Shown here: piece by piece, positions 7,858 through 19,139 of the stretch
How the letters are laid out: every line of letters starts with the position of its first letter
Position numbering within the stretch: the first letter of the stretch is position 1
DNA from: CBDFKQ01 sp965248855
GTDB lineage: Bacteria; Bacteroidota; Bacteroidia; Cytophagales; 172606-1
Length of the DNA stretch: 64,000 nucleotides
NCBI GenBank assembly: GCA_965248855.1
Contig: CBDFKQ010000027.1
Location: 1 to 64,000, forward strand
Direction of reading: 5' to 3'
Notes under the pieces: generated by a model
Told to the model about the DNA's origin: nothing
Database searches by the model: none
The model's input: only the letters and a program-made list of their open reading frames with translations
Position numbers and translations under genes: made by a program

Positions 7858-9058
7858 GACAACGTCATTAATAGAAAATAAAAATCAGTATAAAGATATT
7901 TTTAAAGAATTAAAATGCTGCGTTATTATCCCCACGTATAACAATGCAACTACTTTAAAAAATGTAATTACAGATGTACGTGAATACACTGATGATGTGA
8001 TTGTAATTAATGATGGCTCTACAGATGATACTTATGATATTCTTCAATCTATTTCAGGCATTCAGATACTAAACGAAAAACCAAATCGTGGTAAAGGTTT
8101 GGCATTAAGAAAAGGATTTAAATATGCTTTCGAAAAAGGATATTTATACGCAATAACTATAGATTCTGACGGGCAACATTTTGCTAAAGATATTCCACTG
8201 TTTCTAGAAAAATTAAATGAAGAAAAAAATGCAATAATAATTGGTGCCCGCAACATGGAACAGGCAAGTGTACCGGGTAAAAGCAGTTTCGGACATAAAT
8301 TTTCTAATTTTTGGTTTAAATTCGAAACAGGAATTGAAGCACTTGACACACAATCCGGCTACAGGCTTTATCCTTTGCTCCCACTTAGTAAAATACATTT
8401 CTATACTGTAAAATACGAATTTGAAATTGAAGTTATAGTTCGTGCAGCTTGGAAAGGAATAAATATTTGTTTTGTTCCTGTAAGCGTATATTATGCACCG
8501 GCAAATGAAAGAATATCGCATTTCCGTCCTTTTAAAGATTTTTCGAGAGTAAGTGTTTTAAATACTGTTTTAGTAATTTTTGCATTGCTCTATTACATTC
8601 CTGTTCGTTTATTTAACAACCTTAAAAAAAAAAGTCTTAAGCAACTTATAAGAGATAATATTTTAGATAGTAAAGAAAGTAATTTACATATATCACTTTC
8701 AATTGCATTTGGAGTTTTTATGGGGATTATACCTATATGGGGTTGGCAAATTATTTCTTCAATAGCATTAGCACATATATTAAAGCTCAACAAAGTAATT
8801 GTTGTGCTCGCTTCCAACATTAGTATACTACCTTTAATGCCTATTATTTTATTTCTAAGTTTTAAAACCGGCCAATATATGTTGGGCAGTAACGGAGTTG
8901 AATTTAATACCGGATTAACTGCAGAGGCCATAAAACAAAACTTTTTTCAATATATAATTGGCAGTATTTGTTTTGCCATTATAGCAGCACTTTTTTTTGG
9001 TTTTTTATCTTATTTATTGTTATATCTTTTTAGAAAAAAGAAGTTGGAAAAAATTTAA
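7856..9058 (+). CDS. Glycosyltransferase family 2 fused to DUF2062
   Basis: A 400-residue two-part protein. Residues about 20-240 are a GT-A family 2 domain of the dolichyl-phosphate-mannose-synthase sort: CVIIPTYNNATTL, VINDGSTDDTYDIL, RGKGLALRKGF and TIDSDGQH, with the DSD metal site. Residues about 275-395 are a DUF2062 membrane domain (LSIAFGVFMGIIPIWGWQ, LASNISILPLMPIILFLSFKTGQYMLG). A cytoplasmic glycosyltransferase tied to a membrane domain suggests transfer to a lipid-like acceptor, consistent with modification of a pigment lipid. The start ATG overlaps the orphan dehydratase TGA. Acceptor and sugar are unknown. Confidence 0.88.
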   Translation: MTTSLIENKNQYKDIFKELKCCVIIPTYNNATTLKNVITDVREYTDDVIVINDGSTDDTYDILQSISGIQILNEKPNRGKGLALRKGFKYAFEKGYLYAITIDSDGQHFAKDIPLFLEKLNEEKNAIIIGARNMEQASVPGKSSFGHKFSNFWFKFETGIEALDTQSGYRLYPLLPLSKIHFYTVKYEFEIEVIVRAAWKGINICFVPVSVYYAPANERISHFRPFKDFSRVSVLNTVLVIFALLYYIPVRLFNNLKKKSLKQLIRDNILDSKESNLHISLSIAFGVFMGIIPIWGWQIISSIALAHILKLNKVIVVLASNISILPLMPIILFLSFKTGQYMLGSNGVEFNTGLTAEAIKQNFFQYIIGSICFAIIAALFFGFLSYLLLYLFRKKKLEKI

Positions 9059-9061
9059 TGT

Positions 9062-12000
9062 ATGGAAGCAATTTTTTTAAAAATTTATAATTTTTTTTCA
9101 AAAAATAAAATAATTTATTGGAGCCTTTTAGTGCTCATTGCCCTTCCTATATTCTTCTTTTCCTCTAAAATAAGAATGGAAGAAGATATCACTAAAATTT
9201 TGCCGGGAAGTGGTGATGGTGATGAATACCAAGAAGTACTTACTCACTCAGGCATTATGGAAAAATTGGTGGTGAGAATTTCTTTAAATGATACAAACCA
9301 AGTCGATGCCGATCGTTTAACAACTTATGCTTCCGCTTTTATTGAAAAATTAGAAACTAATAAAGAAAACAAAAATCTTATTAAAGAAGTCAGGCATCGC
9401 TTACCGGATGAGGTAATGTTAAAAGCGTACAATTTATTTTATAATAACCTTCCCTTTTTTTTAGAAGAACAAGATTATAAAACATTAGAGGATGCAATTG
9501 TAGATAGCAATGTTGCAAAAAGTTTGCAAAAAAATTACAATACGCTTATGTCTCCCATCAGCATGATGGTGAAAGAACAAATAACATCCGATCCTTTACA
9601 TTTTACAACTCTTGTTCTATCAAAACTTCAAACTTTACAAATCAATAAAGAATATGAATTATATGATGGTTATATTATAAGCAGGGATAGAAAAAGTCTT
9701 TTATTATTAATCACTCCGGCAAACCCACCAAGCGAAACATCTCAAAATGGAAAATTAATTGATAATATTAATTCATTAATAAATAAGTTAAAAGCTGAAG
9801 GATATAAAGATATACACACAGAATATTTTGGATCGAGCGCTATGGCTGTGGCCAATTCAAAACAAATTCAAAAAGATGTATGGCTAACAGTAAGTATTTC
9901 ATTATTATGTATTTGTCTTTTATTGTGGGGATATTTTAGAAAAGTTTCTCTGCCGATTATTATTTTATTTCCAATTGTTTTCGGAGTTGGATTTGCATTG
10001 GCATTAATTTATTTATTTAAACAATCTATTTCATCGGTAGCAGTTGGTGGAGGAGCGGTTATTATTGGAATTGCTGTAAATTATTCTTTACATTCTTTTA
10101 CTCATTACAAACATACCCGATCAATACAAACAGTAATTAAAGATTTATCAACACCTCTATTGATCGGGAATATTTCGACAGTATTGGCGTTTTTTAGTTT
10201 GCTTTTTGTAAAATCTGAAATACTTTTTGACTTTGGTTTATTTTCAGGATTAAGCTTAGCAGGAGCAATTATTTTTACACTTATCTTTTTTCCTCCACTG
10301 CTTGCTTATTACAAAATACCGGAACATTTAAAACAAGAAAATCAATTCGAAAAAATAATATTAAAATATTTGCCCTCCGGTAAACTACTTACCGGAATGT
10401 CAATTTTTTTAATCTTTGGACTTTCAATATTTTTCTTTTTTACTTTTAAACAAGTAAAGTTTGAAAATGACCTGAATGCATTAAACTTCATGTCACCGGA
10501 ATTAAGGGATGCGGAAAAGCATATTAATATTGAAGAAAAAGAATCAGATAAAAATATTTATCTCCTTTTTAAAGGTAAAAATCTCGATGAAGCAATCAGT
10601 CAGAATGAAAAAGCATTGATTAAAATTAAAAGCCTAATTAAAACTAATACAGTATCAAAATACTTTGGTGTTACCTCTTTAATCATTTCAGACTCACTTC
10701 AAAAAATACGAAAACAACGTTGGGAAAGATTTTGGACTGCCGATAAAAAAGAAAAATTGAAAGCGATTTTTGCTCAAGAAGCACCAAAACATGGATTTAA
10801 AATAAATGCATTTGATAGTTTTTTTCAACTACTTGATAAAAATTTCACAAAAATTTCCGGTGAAGAAATTCAAGATGTAAAAAAATATTTTTTGAAAGAT
10901 TATATTTCTTCTTCCAAAAATTTAACCATTATAATGGCATGTTTAAAAGTGCCACCTGCCAACACAGAAAAAGTTTATAAATCAATCTCAACTTCAAAGG
11001 GTACCTATATCCTCGATAAACAATATATAATTCGCAAGTTTATTGAAATTGTAAAAGCAGATTTTAATCAAATATTATATACTTCTTCACTACTCGTATT
11101 TTTAATATTATGGATTTTTTATGCTCGAATAGAGCTTGCACTCATCACGTTTCTTCCAATGCTTATAAGTTGGTTATGGATATTAGGCATGATGAGCATT
11201 TTTGATCTTCATTTTAATATCGTAAACATTATCATTTCCACTTTTATATTTGGCCTTGGTGATGATTACAGTATTTTTATGATGGATGGTTTGCTGATGG
11301 AATATAAAGATGGAACAAAAAATTTACCATCGTATAAAATTTCTATTTTTCTTTCAGCTCTCACAACTTTATTTGGAATTGGTGTTTTAATTTTTGCAAA
11401 ACACCCGGCATTAAAATCCATCGCCGTAATTTCTGTTATTGGCATTTCCTGCGTTTTGTTAGTGTCATACACATTTATACCACTTCTTTTTAAATCATTA
11501 ATTGGCGATAGAGTAAAAAAAGGATTAAACCCGATAACATTATTTTCATTGGTCAGTTCTTTTTTGGCAATTTTTTATTTTCTTTTTGGATGTGTTTTAT
11601 TAACCATAATAGGTTTTATTCTTTTTAAAATCTTCCAATTAAAAAATGACAAAACAAAATTAATTTACCATTATATGATCATGTACTTTACTCGATCATT
11701 GGTATGGGGTGTTTTCTTTATCAAAAAAGAATATTTTAATCCGTTTAACGAAAATTTAAAAACGCCTGCAGTTATAGTTGCCAATCATCAATCTTTCTTA
11801 GATATCCTTTTATTTTTATCTGCACATCCTAAAATTATTCTTTTTACAAATAATTGGGTTTGGAATTCTCCATTTCTTGGCCCGGTGGTAAGAATGGCGG
11901 GCTTTTTCTGTGTGGATGAAAGTGTTGAAAATAATTTGGAAAAAATAAAAGAATCGGTTGATAAAGGATATTCAATTGGAGTATTTCCGGAAGGGACACG

Positions 12001-12928
12001 AAGTGAAGATTTAAAAATGAAAAGATTTCACAAGGGCGCGTTTTTTTTGGCGGAGCAATTAAAAATGGATATAATTCCTGTTGTTATTTTCGGAACAGGA
12101 TATTGCATGCCTAAAAATGATTATTTTGTTAAAGTCGGAACCATTGCAGTAAATATTTTACCAAGAATTAAAACCTTAAATACCGATTTTGGTTATTCAT
12201 ATCAGGAAAAAACAAAATCAATAGGTAAATATTTAAAGGAAGAATATGAAATAGTAAAAAGGAAAATTGAAACGCCTGCCTATTTTTACTATCGCTTATT
12301 ACAAAAATATATTTACAAAGGCCCTGTGCTGGAATGGTATATGCGAATAAAAGTAAAATTGGAGAAAAACTATTCTACCATGAATGATTTGGTGCCGATG
12401 AAAGGAAAAATTTATGATGTGGGTTGTGGCTATGGTTTTATGACGTATATGCTTTCTTATCTTTCTGATGAACGAAAAATTGTTGGATTAGATTTTGACG
12501 AAGAAAAAATAAATTTAGCGGCGCATTGTAATAATGATACACCAAATGTTTCATTTTATACCTCTGATGCTTTGGAATTTAATTATGAATATGCTGATGC
12601 TTTTGTAATTAGTGATGTATTACATTATCTAAGAAAAGATTTTCAGAAAAAATTAATTTCAATATGTGTCGAAAAATTAAATCCGGGAGGAGTTTTAATT
12701 ATTAGAGATGCTGATAATTCTTTAAAGCAAAGGCATAAAGGAACAAAAATTTCAGAATTTTTTTCAGTTAAATTGATTGGGTTTAATAAATCGGATAATA
12801 AAACTTTATCTTTTATTTCATCTCAAGAAATGATTGAAATATTTAAATCGCTTAATTTGGAAGCGAAAATTATAGATCAGACAAAATTAAATTCAAATAT
12901 TATTTACTATGTCCGCAAACCTTTTTAG
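9062..12928 (+). CDS. MMPL/RND exporter fused to PlsC acyltransferase and SAM methyltransferase
   Basis: A 1288-residue three-domain fusion. Residues 1 to about 820 form an MMPL/RND-type exporter: an N-terminal TM helix, a periplasmic domain, a TM bundle (SVAVGGGAVIIGIAVNYSLH), a second periplasmic domain and a second bundle (FIFGLGDDYSIFMMDG). Residues about 870-1060 form a PlsC-like acyltransferase with HX4D (NHQSFLD, His909-Asp914) and FPEGTRS (Glu977). Residues about 1110-1288 form a class I SAM methyltransferase (DVGCGYGFMTYM near 1120, GLDFDEEKINLA). Probable role: acylate and methylate the polyene/resorcinol lipid and move it across the inner membrane towards the LolA-like carrier. Family calls are firm; the coupling is inference. 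Confidence 0.9.
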   Translation: MEAIFLKIYNFFSKNKIIYWSLLVLIALPIFFFSSKIRMEEDITKILPGSGDGDEYQEVLTHSGIMEKLVVRISLNDTNQVDADRLTTYASAFIEKLETNKENKNLIKEVRHRLPDEVMLKAYNLFYNNLPFFLEEQDYKTLEDAIVDSNVAKSLQKNYNTLMSPISMMVKEQITSDPLHFTTLVLSKLQTLQINKEYELYDGYIISRDRKSLLLLITPANPPSETSQNGKLIDNINSLINKLKAEGYKDIHTEYFGSSAMAVANSKQIQKDVWLTVSISLLCICLLLWGYFRKVSLPIIILFPIVFGVGFALALIYLFKQSISSVAVGGGAVIIGIAVNYSLHSFTHYKHTRSIQTVIKDLSTPLLIGNISTVLAFFSLLFVKSEILFDFGLFSGLSLAGAIIFTLIFFPPLLAYYKIPEHLKQENQFEKIILKYLPSGKLLTGMSIFLIFGLSIFFFFTFKQVKFENDLNALNFMSPELRDAEKHINIEEKESDKNIYLLFKGKNLDEAISQNEKALIKIKSLIKTNTVSKYFGVTSLIISDSLQKIRKQRWERFWTADKKEKLKAIFAQEAPKHGFKINAFDSFFQLLDKNFTKISGEEIQDVKKYFLKDYISSSKNLTIIMACLKVPPANTEKVYKSISTSKGTYILDKQYIIRKFIEIVKADFNQILYTSSLLVFLILWIFYARIELALITFLPMLISWLWILGMMSIFDLHFNIVNIIISTFIFGLGDDYSIFMMDGLLMEYKDGTKNLPSYKISIFLSALTTLFGIGVLIFAKHPALKSIAVISVIGISCVLLVSYTFIPLLFKSLIGDRVKKGLNPITLFSLVSSFLAIFYFLFGCVLLTIIGFILFKIFQLKNDKTKLIYHYMIMYFTRSLVWGVFFIKKEYFNPFNENLKTPAVIVANHQSFLDILLFLSAHPKIILFTNNWVWNSPFLGPVVRMAGFFCVDESVENNLEKIKESVDKGYSIGVFPEGTRSEDLKMKRFHKGAFFLAEQLKMDIIPVVIFGTGYCMPKNDYFVKVGTIAVNILPRIKTLNTDFGYSYQEKTKSIGKYLKEEYEIVKRKIETPAYFYYRLLQKYIYKGPVLEWYMRIKVKLEKNYSTMNDLVPMKGKIYDVGCGYGFMTYMLSYLSDERKIVGLDFDEEKINLAAHCNNDTPNVSFYTSDALEFNYEYADAFVISDVLHYLRKDFQKKLISICVEKLNPGGVLIIRDADNSLKQRHKGTKISEFFSVKLIGFNKSDNKTLSFISSQEMIEIFKSLNLEAKIIDQTKLNSNIIYYVRKPF

Positions 12929-12932
12929 TTAA

Positions 12933-14465
12933 ATGCAGGAAGAAAAATTTGATATTGTTATTATTGGTAGCGGATTAGGTGGTTTAGTATGTGGAGATAT
13001 ACTAAGTAAAGAAGGTTATAAAGTTTGTATTTTAGAAAAAAACCGCCAGATAGGTGGGAGTTTGCAAACATTTGTACGTGACAGGGTTATTTTCGACACC
13101 GGTGTTCATTATGTAGGTGGAATGGGTGAAGGCCATATATTAAGAAAATTATTTAAATATTTTGGAATTTTTGACCAATTAAAAATAGAACAATTAAGTG
13201 AAGAAGGCTTTGATAGAATCATTTTTGAAAATGAAGAAAAATGGTATTATCATGGAATGGGCTATGATTTATTTATTAAAAATCTGGCAAAAGATTTTCC
13301 TGATGATGAACAAGCCATTATAAAATATTGCGATACTATTAAGCATATATGCACATTATTCCCTTTATATAATTTAGATAACGGTACGAGTGAGCTTTTA
13401 AATGATTTGGATGTTCTCTCTATTAATGCATTTGATTTTATTGATCAATTAACTCCCAATAAAAGATTAAAAGCAATACTCTCTGCTTCAAACGTATTAT
13501 ATGCAGGTGATCGCTTGAGGAGCCCATTATATGTGCATGCGTTAGTAATAAATTCTTATATATTAAGTGCGCACCGTTTTGAAAATGGCAGTTCGCAAAT
13601 CTCAAAATTATTAAGCAGGCAAATACGTCAAAATGGTGGGAAAATTATTAATTACGCAAAGGTTTCACGGTTAGTAATGGGTGAAGAAGAATTAAAATAT
13701 GCCGAGCTTGCCGATGGCAGAAATATTGAAGGTAAAATATTTATTTCCGCCATTCATCCATCAACTACGTTGGATATGTTGGAAACTGACAAGATAAAAA
13801 AAGCATATCGAAATAGAATTAAAAGCCTTGACAGCACTTCATCGGCTTTTATACTTTATCTGGTAATGAAAAAAGATTCTTTTCCATATAAAAATTACAA
13901 TGTCTATTTCAGTAATACAGAAGATGTATGGGATTTAAATGATTACGAACCGGAAGACTGGCCAAACGCTGTTGCTTTGTATTATTCTTCACATTCAAAA
14001 TCGAAAGAATATGCTGATGGAATTATAGTTATAACATATATGCGTGAAGAAGAAGTTGATCAATGGAGAGAAACATATAACACTACTTCCGAAAAAGAAG
14101 ACAGAGGGGAAAGCTACGAAGCATTTAAAATAGAAAAATCAGAAAAAGTATTAGATAAAATTGAAAAATTATATCCTGATATCAGGCAACATGTAAAATC
14201 TTATTATTCTTCTACTCCCCTCACCTATCGCGATTATATTGGTGGTGCTAATGGAGCACTATATGGAGTATTAAAAGATTGCGAAAACCCTATTAAATCA
14301 TTCATTCCTGTAAAAACAAAAATTCCAAATTTATTACTTACCGGTCAAAATTTGCATATGCACGGAGTTTATGGTGTATCAATTGGTGCAATAAAAACCT
14401 GTTCAGAAATATTAGGACAAGATTATCTTTTAGAAAAAATTCACGCTGCGAATAATATTGATTAA
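12933..14465 (+). CDS. FAD-dependent oxidoreductase, CrtI/phytoene-desaturase-like
   Basis: A 510-residue flavoprotein. The N-terminal dinucleotide-binding motif is VIIGSGLGGLVCGDILSKEGY, followed by the CrtI-type ILEKNRQIGGSLQTF, and the C-terminal FAD motif region reads NLLLTGQNLHMHGVYGVSIGAIKT. It belongs to the carotenoid isomerase/phytoene desaturase/RetSat group. In flexirubin operons such enzymes are proposed to desaturate or otherwise adjust the polyene. It follows the exporter fusion by 4 bp and ends the operon; the next gene begins 110 bp later with a different function. Substrate not determinable from sequence. Confidence 0.85.
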   Translation: MQEEKFDIVIIGSGLGGLVCGDILSKEGYKVCILEKNRQIGGSLQTFVRDRVIFDTGVHYVGGMGEGHILRKLFKYFGIFDQLKIEQLSEEGFDRIIFENEEKWYYHGMGYDLFIKNLAKDFPDDEQAIIKYCDTIKHICTLFPLYNLDNGTSELLNDLDVLSINAFDFIDQLTPNKRLKAILSASNVLYAGDRLRSPLYVHALVINSYILSAHRFENGSSQISKLLSRQIRQNGGKIINYAKVSRLVMGEEELKYAELADGRNIEGKIFISAIHPSTTLDMLETDKIKKAYRNRIKSLDSTSSAFILYLVMKKDSFPYKNYNVYFSNTEDVWDLNDYEPEDWPNAVALYYSSHSKSKEYADGIIVITYMREEEVDQWRETYNTTSEKEDRGESYEAFKIEKSEKVLDKIEKLYPDIRQHVKSYYSSTPLTYRDYIGGANGALYGVLKDCENPIKSFIPVKTKIPNLLLTGQNLHMHGVYGVSIGAIKTCSEILGQDYLLEKIHAANNID

Positions 14466-14575
14466 TAATTTCTCACACTGTACTTTTTCGAAAAGACATG
14501 TGGTTACATTATTTAATTAAAACAGATATACAAATAAAAATATTAAATATCAACTAATATTTCACTTGTAATATC

Positions 14576-17500
14576 ATGTCTAAAATTAAATACTTATTTT
14601 TTACATTAATAAAGAAAGCAATAATATTAATAACGGTTTTTTCATTTTTTTGTATTAATGTCCAATCTCAAGTAAGCATAGGTGCTACCCCGTATGCAAA
14701 TATAAGGCAGGCCTTCACCGCTATTAATGCCGGTACATACTCAGGAACAAACGTTACGGTAAATATCAATGCAAGTTTTACCGATAATACAACATCAACA
14801 CTTACAGTAGCCGGGTCATATCTTTCAGTAACTGTAAAAATAACAGCTGCTAACCTAATCATAACAAGTAGTGCTGCTCCCTTTATCAACTTAAGTGGCG
14901 CCCACAATGTTATTATTGATGGAATTTTCAGCGGGGCAAAAAACCTCACTATCAGACAAAAGGGGAATAATCAAGTTATTCAATTCATTAATGACGCGCA
15001 AAGTTGTACGGTTCAAAACTGCTATATTGAAACCAATAGTGATGATTTCAATGGCTCTATATACATAGGGAACGGAAGCAGCATCGGCAATAAAAATATA
15101 ACCATATCAAATAATGATATCCGAAATGATATATCTAGTCCCCCGGTTATCGGTAATGTTATAGTTCCAACAGCTACTACAAATATTCCAAATGTAGCTA
15201 TTGTTACTTCAGGTCTTTCTGCAGCTGCTCCCAATAGTAACGTTACTGTTCAAAATTGTAATATTTATAATTTCTTCGCAGCCAATCCCCCAATAGGAAA
15301 CAATAAAAGAGTAGTGAATGTAATTCAAAATACCAACAATTTTATTTTTACAAATAACAGCATTTACCAAACAGTACCTTTTTATGGCGGACCGGGTAAT
15401 ACAAAATATACTAATTTAGTCACAATAGGAGCGTCGGTTAATAATGTGACCATACAAGGAAATTATTTTGGAGGAAATGCACCCTTGTGTGGCGGTGGAA
15501 CATATATCTATGGCGAACCTATCAGCAACCAAAGGATATGGCTAAGGGTAATTCAATCGCTTGGAAATTCTGTAACCATTGATAATAATACAATTTCAAA
15601 TATAACAATGCCATTTTTCCGTCAGGCTGCTCCATGTGGTGCTGAAGACAGCTTTAGAGGTATTTACATAATTGGAGGTTCAGCAACTATTACAAATAAT
15701 ATCCTAGGTTCATTAACGGCACCAAGTGCTTTGCAATTTTCGCAGGAAACTAATAATACGGGTTGTATTTCTCCCATCCATCTTATTGAATGGGGAGGGG
15801 GAACAAGCGGGCTTATTCAAAATAACAAAATAGGTGGTATTACATGTAGTTTTCCCGCTGCATCAACGCTTGGCTTTGATGTGGTAGGGATTTACGTGAA
15901 TTCAGGTTTTCCAAACCTTATTATTTCCGGCAACCAGATAGGAAGCAATACTTTAACTGATAATATTTCTATAAACAACTCTTCCTCTACCTGCCTGAAA
16001 TACAGTTGCAGGTATTGTAAATACTTCTGCCTCACCTAACTCGTTGAATATTAACAACAATACAATTAATAATTTAAGTAACTATTCGACCAACTCAAGT
16101 TCTTACTCATACGGTATTAGTAATACCGGAACAGCAAATGCTCAAATTACTAATAATACAATATCCAACTTAATTTCTCAAAGCAGTGCACCTTCTAAAC
16201 AAGATTTGATTTCTGTATGTGGTATTTATCAAAATGCAACAAGTACTTCCACAATTAAAAACAATTCGATTTTTTCAGTAAGAAGTATATCTGCGCCCGC
16301 CCCTACGGGAACAAATGCTGCCGGTATTATGCTTACAGGTGGAATTAATGGAAGAGTAGAGAGTAACTATGTATATGATATAACTAATTCATCAGGTGGT
16401 ACAAGTGCGGTGGCTGCAGGTATTATTAGCAGAGACCTTGGTAATAATATGCTTATATTAAACAATATGATTTCCCTGGGGCTAAATACTAACGGAAACC
16501 AATAATACTTCAGCTACTATGTTTGTTGGTATATGGAATAATTTTGCTGATACAGACATACTAAATATAATATACAATTCAATTTTTATAGGAGGAAGCG
16601 CAGCTTCGGGAACCTATTCAACATACGGCTTTTTGCGGGGTGGGGATGATGGAACCTCTATAACCACCCCAAATCAAATATTTAACAATATATTTTATAA
16701 TGAAAGGCAGGGTTCGGGCAATCATTTTGCCATTGGCAATCAGGTTACTACAGTGAATTGGACAAATACTTCTCCTTGTTCATCGGATTTTTCTCCTAAT
16801 CATAATGCGTTTTATACTTCTAATTTAGCGAATACCGGTTCTTGGCTTGGATCTGCAAATTCATTTTCTAATTGGCAAACCTCTTCTGGAGCGGATATAA
16901 AATCTATTGCTCTTAAAACTACATTGCCATTAGGTTTTACTAATAAAGCAATTGCTGATTTACACCTTCCTGCTACCGGAAACAAGATTGATGCCGACGC
17001 CTTACCTCTTCCTTTAATTACATTGACCGATTTTGACGGGATTGATTTTAGAAGGGGGCCTGATATAGGTGCTGATGAAGTTCAAAATATTGTTAGTTTC
17101 ACACATACAAACTCCGATGCCTGGAACGACCCAGGCAATTGGGATGCAAATGCAATACCGGATTGCGCTGATTTTGTTATCATCCCGGCCGGCAAGAGTA
17201 CAACTGTTTATCAAAATGTAGGTAACGCTCTTCCCGTAAATGATTATCGTGCTGTATTTTACACGCTTGATGTTCAAGGCACACTTACTGTAAATAATGG
17301 ATCAACAATGGAAAGTTGTTGGTTATATGATGGAGCCGGTAACATAGGCGAGTTTAAAAATAATGGCTCATTCATTGTTCAAAATAATGGAAAATTAAAT
17401 TTAGCCGGCCGGTTTACAAATAATTCAACTTTTACAAAAGGGTTTGGATTGACACAATTAAATGTCGATAAACTTGAAACTGCTGATCCATGCATTAGGG

Positions 17501-18984
17501 ATTTCATATTACCATACAATCAAACGTCACCAATAAGTGATATTAACGGTTCTTCAAACACTAATTATTATAATTTAAACCTTCTTAACAACTCAAATAC
17601 AACTATTATTTCAGTTCATGATGTAGATGTTGGAGATATGGCTACAAAAGTTGGTTATTTGGACATTCAGGGCACAGGGTTTCTTTCCCTTAATGATAAT
17701 AAACTTACCTTACATGGTACACTGATAGAAGATACGGGTACACTGACAGGATCACTGAACGCAAAACTTTATTTTTTAGGACAGGGAGATTTAGTCGGAA
17801 CTGTTAAACTAACCCCTTTATTCAACTTCTTTAGAGAGGTGTTTATGAACAGGACAAGCAGCGGTTTGGTAACTCTCGGTAACTCCGATATAAAAATAAA
17901 TACCCTATTAACTTTGAATAATGGGCTTATTAAAACAAATGCCTTCGAAGTAAATGTAACTTCTGCATTACCTACAAGTGTTATAAATAACAATTCTTTA
18001 TCATATATTTTTGGAAATTTGAGAAGATCTGTATCAGGTGTTAATAATTATGATTTTCCCGTAGGAGATGCCTCAAGATATGAAAATATTAATGTGAGTA
18101 TTACAAGTGCTTTTGGTTTAACATCTAATATCCTTGGCTTTTTTAATCCGACCAATGCAAGTTGGAACAATGCCACCTCATTTAGCGAAGCAAGCATTAA
18201 TTATGACCAACCTTGTACGGGTGGCTATTGGACACTCACACCCGATTTTCAGCCAAGCTCAGGGGCTTATGACATTACTTTATTTCCTGTAGGTATGGTA
18301 TGCGGTGGCCCCAGACCCACCTTTGCAAAAAGAACTAATAGTGCTGCAAATTGGATATTTGGAGGAAGTACTTATATAAACCAAGATAAAAGGACAGGCT
18401 TTACCTCGTTTTCTGAATTTTCTAAAATAGGTTCAACTGTTCCATTACCGGTAACTATTATAAATTTTCAGGCCTCATTAAGGAGCGACAATGTAATAAT
18501 TACCTGGACCACTTCATTTGAACAAAGCAGCTCGCATTTTATTGTTCAGAGAAGCATTGACGGGGTGAGCTTTACAGATATTGGGAAAGTACTTGCAAAA
18601 GGAAATTCCGCCTCTTTACAACATTATAGTTTGACCGATCCTAATACTCCGGAAGGAGCCACATACTATAGGTTAAAAGAAGTAGATTATAATGAATCAA
18701 TGAAACTCTCAAAAACTATTTCATTAAATGAGGTAGATAAGAGTAAAATAACAGTTTTCCCAAACCCTTCCAATGGAGATAATTTGACAATTTCTTCTGA
18801 TGAAGCAATAAGGCATATAAGCATAATGTCAGTTTATGGTATTCAGATCAAGGATATAAATGTTACTGAAAGCATTAATTTAGTTTCATTCAAACTTGAC
18901 CATGGCTTTCCTGCCGGTGAATATATATTGGCAATTAAAACCTTAAATAATATTGTTTATAAAAAGATAATGATTATAAAATAA
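14576..18984 (+). pseudogene. Giant T9SS-sorted beta-helix surface protein, two frameshifts
   Basis: Three open frames form one gene: 14576-16039, the next frame from about 16000 to 16505, and 16519-18984. Removing one A from the AAA at 15998-16000 gives STCLNTVAGIVNTSAS, and removing one from the AAA near 16495 gives NTNGTNNTSATMFV, restoring about 1468 codons. Features in order: an N-terminal signal peptide, a right-handed parallel beta-helix rich in ITNNTI/NITISNNDI turns, a mid-region with W and C residues, a fibronectin-like domain (FQASLRSDNVIITWTTSFE), and a T9SS type A sorting domain (ITVFPNPSNGDN to the end). It would be an exported cell-surface protein. It may be a true pseudogene or carry two assembly errors in short A runs. 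Confidence 0.8.
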
Positions 18985-19030
18985 AACTTTGAATTAATAC
19001 CTGATTTTTTACAAATTATCATAATCGTTA

Positions 19031-19064
19031 AATTATGAATATATAGATATTGATAAACTGATAA
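19031..19064 (+). repeat. Intergenic motif GATATTGATAAAACGATA, copy C
   Basis: The 34-bp stretch here matches 33140-33108 (opposite strand) at 31 of 34 positions, including the shared core around ATATTGATAAA and flank AATTATGAATATAT. It lies between convergent genes and its right end runs into the terminator hairpin at 19055-19089. Confidence 0.6.
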
Positions 19065-19089
19065 TTAATAAAAAATTAATTATCAGTTT
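19055..19089. terminator. Bidirectional terminator between T9SS gene and uvrC
   Basis: A perfect 15-bp stem (left arm AAACTGATAATTAAT, right arm its exact complement) with a 5-A loop, followed by GATTATTTTTT on the + strand. It lies between the convergent ends of the T9SS gene (18984) and uvrC (19140), so it can serve both directions, though the stem is AT-rich. Confidence 0.7.
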
Positions 19090-19139
19090 GATTATTTTTT
19101 ATTCACTTTTGCTTAAAGAATATTTTTTGTATAAAATTA

